Assembly: GCA_964558455.1 (NCBI GenBank)
Contig: CAZLEE010000134.1
Span: 1-12,247 of the forward strand
Length of the DNA: 12,247 nt
Source of the DNA: DASRLE01 sp964558455
Lineage (GTDB): Bacteria > Verrucomicrobiota > Verrucomicrobiia > Limisphaerales > Palsa-1400
Direction: 5' to 3'
Position 1 is the first letter of the stretch. The number at the start of each line of letters is the position of its first letter. Shown piece after piece: positions 9,355 to 12,247 of this stretch. The notes under the pieces were generated by a model, which was not told the DNA's origin, searched no databases, and worked only from the letters and a program-made list of their open reading frames with translations. A program made the position numbers and the translations under genes.

Positions 9355-9637
9355 ATTTCATTGCAGTGAACAAAAACAATCGTCGGTTTTCATGGTCTTA
9401 AAACCTTCGTGTTTTCTGCCAGCTCCGGGCAGATTTGAAACGCGAGGTCAACGGTCTGGAAAGGGATGCTCAGTTATCCTCCTGATTAGTCATATAGCTG
9501 ACCGCTCTGTTGTTTCCGCGACGCACTGGCTAAGGCATGGGTGTAGTATGCACGATAACTTACGGATGTCAAGTGGTGTTGAACCCAAAGCCACAGAACC
9601 AGGCTGCACAACCATCGAAATTGAGTTTTCGTCGTCA
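9355..9637. other. Intergenic leader of the giant gene
   Basis: These 283 nt separate the orphan immunity gene (stop 9638) from the giant gene. On the minus strand I see a possible promoter (9545-9572), an AGGAGG Shine-Dalgarno-like sequence at 9478-9483 with no ATG, GTG or TTG at the right distance, and an 11-codon mini-ORF MKTDDCFCSLQ (9393-9358) that ends 3 nt before the giant start codon. The mini-ORF and the giant gene both begin ATGAAAACC. I see no clear terminator after the upstream gene, so read-through from the cassettes is possible. Confidence 0.5.
9545..9572 (-). promoter_or_regulatory. Possible sigma70-type promoter of the giant gene
   Basis: On the minus strand a perfect TTGACA (9572-9567) is followed after 16 nt by CATACT (9550-9545), four of six matches to TATAAT. 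It would leave a leader of roughly 185 nt before the ATG at 9354. The -10 box is imperfect, and Verrucomicrobia promoters are poorly known, so this is only a candidate. Confidence 0.33.
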
Positions 9638-10003
9638 CTACCAAACATTCCAATCTGCTGCTGAACCGGTCTGCAACATGGCAGCTTCAGCACAAACTCG
9701 GTCTTCGTCTTTCAACGAAATCTCGATACTGGCTCCGCCAACGAACTGAATTGAAATTCTTGCCTTCGGCTCTTCGCATGTTGCCATCACGCTTTTTCCG
9801 ATTAGTTCACACAAAGCGTCGCGATAACCTGGTTTCTTAGGGTCAAAGATGCCGTCGGCGGTTTTTACGCTTGGCGGGGTATAAACATTAAAAACCGGCC
9901 CATCAAAAAGGAATTGAATGTAGTCTCGAACAAACGTGATTCCCGCCAAATCACGCTTTATCAAGCAATCAAGAACCGGCTTTTTGGCTTCGTTGTGATT
10001 CAT
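9638..10003 (-). CDS. Putative immunity protein of an orphan RHS cassette
   Basis: A 121-residue soluble protein with no signal peptide or membrane segment, starting MNHNEAKKPVLDCLIKRDLA. Its pattern is LAGITFVRDYIQFLFDGPVF, then a loop, then DALCELIGKSV and ISIQFVGGASIEISL, then an acidic DEDRVCAEAAML. That is two beta-rich halves with a short helix, reminiscent of small immunity proteins of the DUF6188 kind; this assignment is from pattern memory and weak. It starts 6 nt after the stop of the RHS-tail ORF, the usual toxin-then-immunity order, with no Shine-Dalgarno, so translation is probably coupled. It is unrelated in sequence to the two immunity candidates at 10699-11487. If the linked toxin tip is no longer made or delivered, this gene could persist as protection against kin that still carry it. 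Confidence 0.72.
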   Translation of the reverse strand: MNHNEAKKPVLDCLIKRDLAGITFVRDYIQFLFDGPVFNVYTPPSVKTADGIFDPKKPGYRDALCELIGKSVMATCEEPKARISIQFVGGASIEISLKDEDRVCAEAAMLQTGSAADWNVW

Positions 10004-10009
10004 AAAGAT

Positions 10010-10264
10010 TTATTGTGCTGGTATGTGCCACCACGGATTTGAAGGCGCTATTGTTTGGCCTGTAAGCGGGTTGATTGTTTGCCCTGCGGCGTTGCCATAA
10101 GAGCCGTAGCCTCCAGGATATTGATATTTTCCGGAAGTGACCGGGTCCATGAAACGAAAATCAGTCGCGCTGGGGCTGAGACCATTTCCTCCGCTTCCCC
10201 CTGTAAATTGAAAGCCTTTACCGCTTTCAGCCGGAAAAGGCCCAGTCACGCTGGCACTCCTGAC
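10010..10264 (-). pseudogene. Orphan C-terminal tip of an RHS toxin
   Basis: An ORF open from just after a TGA at 10267-10265 to the TAA at 10012-10010. Its 79 residues from the GTG at 10249 are Gly/Ser/Asn-rich: FQFTGGSGGNGLSPSATDF, FRFMDP, GGYGSYGNAAGQTINPLTG and the end NPWWHIPAQ. I remember similar endings (G-Q-T-(I/V)-N-P-x-T-G-Q-T then a W-H-I-P close) on RHS toxins of Verrucomicrobia and Planctomycetes. No RHS core precedes it; just upstream lies antisense hflX sequence, so the body has been lost. An AGGAG lies 7 nt before the GTG (10261-10257), so it could still be translated as a free peptide. A true small gene is the alternative. The following gene is its likely immunity protein. 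Confidence 0.6.
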
Positions 10265-10650
10265 TCAACCGCCTGACATACCACCTGGCCTCCATCGTGG
10301 GTTACACCAACGCGGGGAAATCGACCCTGCTCAACTCCCTGACCGGCGCGACGGCGCTGGCGGAGGACAAACTTTTTGCGACACTCGATCCCGCCACCCG
10401 GCGTCTCCGCCTCCCGACCAACCAAAACGTGCTCCTGACCGACACCGTCGGCTTCATCCGCAAACTGCCCCACGGATTGGTGGAAGCTTTCAAGGCCACC
10501 CTGGAGGAAGTCGTCCAAGCCGAATTGCTCCTGCATGTGGTGGATGTGAGCCATCCACAGGCGGCGGAGCAGATCGCCGCCGTCAACGCGGTGCTCCACG
10601 AAATAGGCTATGTCGCCTTCATCGGTATCACGCCCATTGCCAAAGGATGA
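10264..10650 (+). pseudogene. hflX: Internal fragment of the ribosome-associated GTPase HflX
   Basis: The only plus-strand coding sequence. From about 10282 to 10608 it encodes the start of the HflX G domain: G1 VGYTNAGKST, G2 region LFATLDPATRR, G3 DTVGFIRKLPHGLVEAFKAT, then LLLHVVDVSHPQ and QIAAVNAVLHEIG. A full HflX is roughly 400 residues or more; here the entire N-terminal HflX-specific domain is missing and the homology stops before the G4 NKxD motif, replaced by YVAFIGITPIAKG and a stop at 10648-10650. An in-frame TGA lies at 10261. So it cannot bind guanine normally and is a remnant. Its third codon positions are nearly all G or C, unlike the immunity genes on either side, as expected for a piece of housekeeping gene moved here. 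A real intact hflX should exist elsewhere in the genome. Confidence 0.88.
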
Positions 10651-10672
10651 AAAAACGCCTGGCAGCGAGGCG
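10650..10672 (-). terminator. Rho-independent terminator after the immunity pair
   Basis: On the minus strand CGCCT (10672-10668), a 7-nt loop and AGGCG (10660-10656) form a 5-bp GC-rich stem directly followed by six T (10655-10650). It sits 26 nt beyond the stop of the second immunity gene, where a terminator for the RHS operon would be expected, and overlaps the end of the hflX remnant. The stem is short. Confidence 0.5.
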
Positions 10673-10698
10673 CAAAATCCACGCAGTGACGCACAACA

Positions 10699-11064
10699 TC
10701 ACAACTTCGGGTCAAAGAAACCCGGATCGTTGTACTCACCCTCATCTTCATGGCAGAAAACAATCAAAGCGGCGACGTAACCGACAAAATCAATCCCTTG
10801 AACCTTGAAAACCTTAACGTCCTTACCAAAGGACAGCGATTGCCGCAAACTGCAAAGCTTCCGGGCGTCCTCCTCAGACGCTTCTGCTATCGAAAGCCCG
10901 GTGAAACTCGTTGGCAGGTGGAACGCTTTCACACCCTTGAAAAGCACGTCTATCCGAGTTCCAGAATCAGCCGATTTGGTGCTGCGAAGCAGCAGGCTTA
11001 GATGGCCCACCGTGTAATTCCAGATTTGAAAACGACGATCAGATTTGATGATTTCAGCGGGCAT
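10699..11064 (-). CDS. Second putative immunity protein, paralogue of the first
   Basis: A 121-residue soluble protein with no signal peptide. It aligns over its length with the 132-residue product just upstream. Shared points are SDRRF-x-IW-x-Y (SDRTFKVWEY in the partner), H-x-x-LLLRS-x-K, a hydrophobic strand then GV, x-LP-x-x-x-x-G, E-x-x-x-L and VKVFKV (VKVLAS). Residue identity looks modest, so the duplication is old or the copies arrived separately. The start at 11064 has a GAGAGGAAGG sequence directly upstream and lies 24 nt after the previous stop. It is third in the order RHS toxin, immunity, immunity. Family not recognised by name; the immunity role is inferred from position, size and pairing. 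It may neutralise a variant of the neighbouring toxin. Confidence 0.78.
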   Translation of the reverse strand: MPAEIIKSDRRFQIWNYTVGHLSLLLRSTKSADSGTRIDVLFKGVKAFHLPTSFTGLSIAEASEEDARKLCSLRQSLSFGKDVKVFKVQGIDFVGYVAALIVFCHEDEGEYNDPGFFDPKL

Positions 11065-11088
11065 CCTTCCTCTCGGCTGGCAAGTGAT

Positions 11089-11487
11089 TCACGGCTTGGC
11101 CCGAAATTGTGACCGGAACTCAAACGGAGACTCGAAAATGTCCCAATCGTTTTCCGATAGTGAGAAGTTGGACGCCACAACCGGAAACCGCCTTCCATCC
11201 GAAGCCAAGACCTTGACATTGTCCGGCGCAATAGTTTTTCCAAGGAGACCTTCCAAATGCCGGATTTCATCAGGCGTAGGTGGCAATAGTTCAAATCCGT
11301 GAAGAGCGCGTGGAACGGCCATGTAATCCACGCCCAGGCAAACAAGGTCAACGTTGGTGAGAAATTCTGGCGATGTTTCGGTGGCAGGTGCTTTGGGACT
11401 GCGAATCAACAATTGGCCGTGACTAATCTGATATTCCCAGACCTTGAACGTGCGATCACTTTTTTGAGATGTCAGGTTCGTTCTCAT
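11089..11487 (-). CDS. Putative immunity protein of the adjacent RHS toxin
   Basis: A 132-residue protein from the ATG at 11487. A longer in-frame start at 11541 is possible but less likely, because the ATG at 11487 overlaps the toxin stop in ATGA (11487-11484), it gives a length and N-terminus (MRTNLTSQKSDRTFKVWEY) matching the paralogue, and the extra 18 residues are read inside the toxin gene in another frame. The overlap suggests translational coupling, so that immunity protein is made whenever toxin is. The protein is cytoplasmic by appearance, with acidic stretches (PTPDEIRHLEGLLG, SENDWDIFESPFEF) that might face a basic or nucleic-acid-binding toxin surface; that is speculation. Family not recognised by name. 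Confidence 0.8.
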   Translation of the reverse strand: MRTNLTSQKSDRTFKVWEYQISHGQLLIRSPKAPATETSPEFLTNVDLVCLGVDYMAVPRALHGFELLPPTPDEIRHLEGLLGKTIAPDNVKVLASDGRRFPVVASNFSLSENDWDIFESPFEFRSQFRAKP

Positions 11488-12247
11488 TTGAATGGATTCG
11501 CAACAGGTTGACCGCCTTTCCAAAACTGAAGAGTGCTCCAAGACTGAGGACTCTGTTGGATTTGCAGCAACTCCCAGTCTGTCGGACCACCCAGACCCGA
11601 TGCTGCACGCTGAACACCGGGCCAGACATCCACGCCGTTCAAATTAAAATGAACCATCGTATTCGGATCGGCGAGCCCATTTAACACAGTAGATTGCCAG
11701 TTCTCACCGGTCGCTATCGTAGCCCCACGCGCTTGGGCAAATTCCGCTAATCCTGAATCCGTTAGGCCCAGGGCTAATGGAGTATTTGCCGCTGTTGTCT
11801 CTGCGGCTGTTCCCCCCTCCGCCTCCAACATTTCCGGCAATTCACCTTCAGTATCCGTCACCGCACTCAGCAGCACTGTGCCCGTATTCAACAGGAACGC
11901 CAGTCTTTGCTGCTGCTCGTCATTGGCGATAATCGGTGTCCATTGAGGACTGGTTTGCCCCAGATCGCAGGGGATGTCCCCAAAGGTGCTCAACAGGTAA
12001 TACTGGCCTGTTCCAACCGTCCTGCTGAAGCAAAATTGAGGAGCATCCGGATCAAGCACGCCCGCATAGGGATCTTGGCTGTCGGAACTGGTCAGCTCCT
12101 CAGTTGTTGTGCCCTCAAAAGTGGCTATTTTCAGGTCTCCGGGCGCATTCTCCACGCACTTTCCCTCCGGGTCGAGTCCGTTGACGGGATCGCCGCCGCA
12201 ATAATCATAAAGCCCAATGCTCGCTGCGTGTCCCAGTGGATCAGGGC
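11484..12247 (-). CDS. RHS-repeat protein, end of core plus C-terminal toxin domain (5' end off the right edge)
   Basis: 253 residues are visible and the frame is open to the window edge. The first 29 read DPLGHAASIGLYDYCGGDPV then NGLDPEGK, the hallmark end of the RHS repeat-associated core (D-P-x-G ... L-Y-x-Y-x-x-x-(D/N)-P-V-N-x-x-D-P-x-G). In RHS proteins the core is part of a cocoon that encloses the variable C-terminal toxin and is where the toxin is released. Here the variable part is about 224 residues and ends GGPTDWELLQIQQSPQSWST, LQFWKGG, NPFK. I have seen similar endings (T-D-W-E-L-x-x-I) on other RHS proteins, but know no activity for them, and see no nuclease or deaminase motif. 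A GTG at 12155 is an internal codon, not the start. The stop overlaps the immunity start by 4 nt. Confidence 0.88.
   Translation of the reverse strand, partial: PDPLGHAASIGLYDYCGGDPVNGLDPEGKCVENAPGDLKIATFEGTTTEELTSSDSQDPYAGVLDPDAPQFCFSRTVGTGQYYLLSTFGDIPCDLGQTSPQWTPIIANDEQQQRLAFLLNTGTVLLSAVTDTEGELPEMLEAEGGTAAETTAANTPLALGLTDSGLAEFAQARGATIATGENWQSTVLNGLADPNTMVHFNLNGVDVWPGVQRAASGLGGPTDWELLQIQQSPQSWSTLQFWKGGQPVANPFK

Noticed and set aside
9415..9433. Hairpin TCTGCC-7 nt-GGCAGA in the leader of the giant gene
   Set aside because: A 6-bp stem without a T-tract on the minus strand; too weak to call as a terminator or a regulator.
9575..9588. GGGTTCAACACC on the minus strand, like the T-arm of a tRNA
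   Set aside because: I could find no matching acceptor, D or anticodon stems around it.
9092..9664. A 190-residue plus-strand ORF spanning the start of the giant gene and the intergenic region
   Set aside because: Most of it is antisense to the signal peptide and LamG coding sequence, the product is low-complexity with no recognisable domain, and it has no neighbour logic. It is a chance frame.
9490..9693. A 67-residue minus-strand ORF between the orphan immunity gene and the giant gene
   Set aside because: It overlaps the end of the immunity gene in another frame and its product has no recognisable pattern or good start site.
10246..10599. Minus-strand ORFs of 94-117 codons opposite the hflX fragment
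   Set aside because: The plus-strand frame matches HflX motifs clearly, so the opposite frames are shadows of a GC-rich gene.
10750..11302. Plus-strand ORFs of 70-85 codons opposite the two immunity genes
   Set aside because: The minus-strand frames show clear homology to each other, which chance frames would not; the plus frames share nothing.

Overview
The window looks like a piece of a Verrucomicrobia genome, probably of the Pedosphaera/Limisphaerales type. The evidence is one 2960-residue secreted protein full of Asn/Thr/Gly-rich linkers, two LamG-like domains, two RCC1 propellers, and two copies of a hinge of the form D-S-D-G..IPD-(Y/W)-W..(Q/M)YFG followed by L-L-x-D-Y-Q-N-G. I associate that hinge and linker style with this phylum from memory, not from a search. 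Every gene that looks intact is on the minus strand; the only plus-strand coding sequence is a broken fragment of hflX.

Read in the direction of transcription (right to left), the right end starts inside an RHS-repeat protein. The last part of its conserved core is visible, then a variable C-terminal domain of about 224 residues that ends at 11484. Its stop codon overlaps the start of a 132-residue protein in the sequence ATGA, and a related 121-residue protein follows after 24 nt. This is the layout of a polymorphic toxin with two homologous immunity proteins in tandem. A short GC stem followed by six T residues, 26 nt beyond the last of them, is a plausible terminator.

Next comes a scar. 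About 115 residues of the HflX GTPase domain lie on the opposite strand, cut at both ends. Directly behind them is a 79-85 residue tail that looks like the end of another RHS toxin, with a different 121-residue putative immunity protein 6 nt after it. I read this as an orphan, displaced toxin-tip/immunity cassette whose upstream RHS body has been lost and whose junction now holds a piece of hflX.

After a 283-nt gap with a possible sigma70-type promoter comes the 8.9-kb gene for the giant secreted protein. Its order is signal peptide, LamG, chitobiase-like domain, seven-bladed RCC1 propeller, Ig-like domain, a second chitobiase/RCC1/Ig set, more Ig-like domains, a second LamG, further Ig-like domains and a 555-residue cysteine-containing C-terminal region I cannot name. 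Only 28 nt after it a small secreted protein begins and runs off the left edge. The giant protein could be a surface adhesin or a partner of the RHS system; its position beside the RHS cassettes suggests a link but does not prove one.
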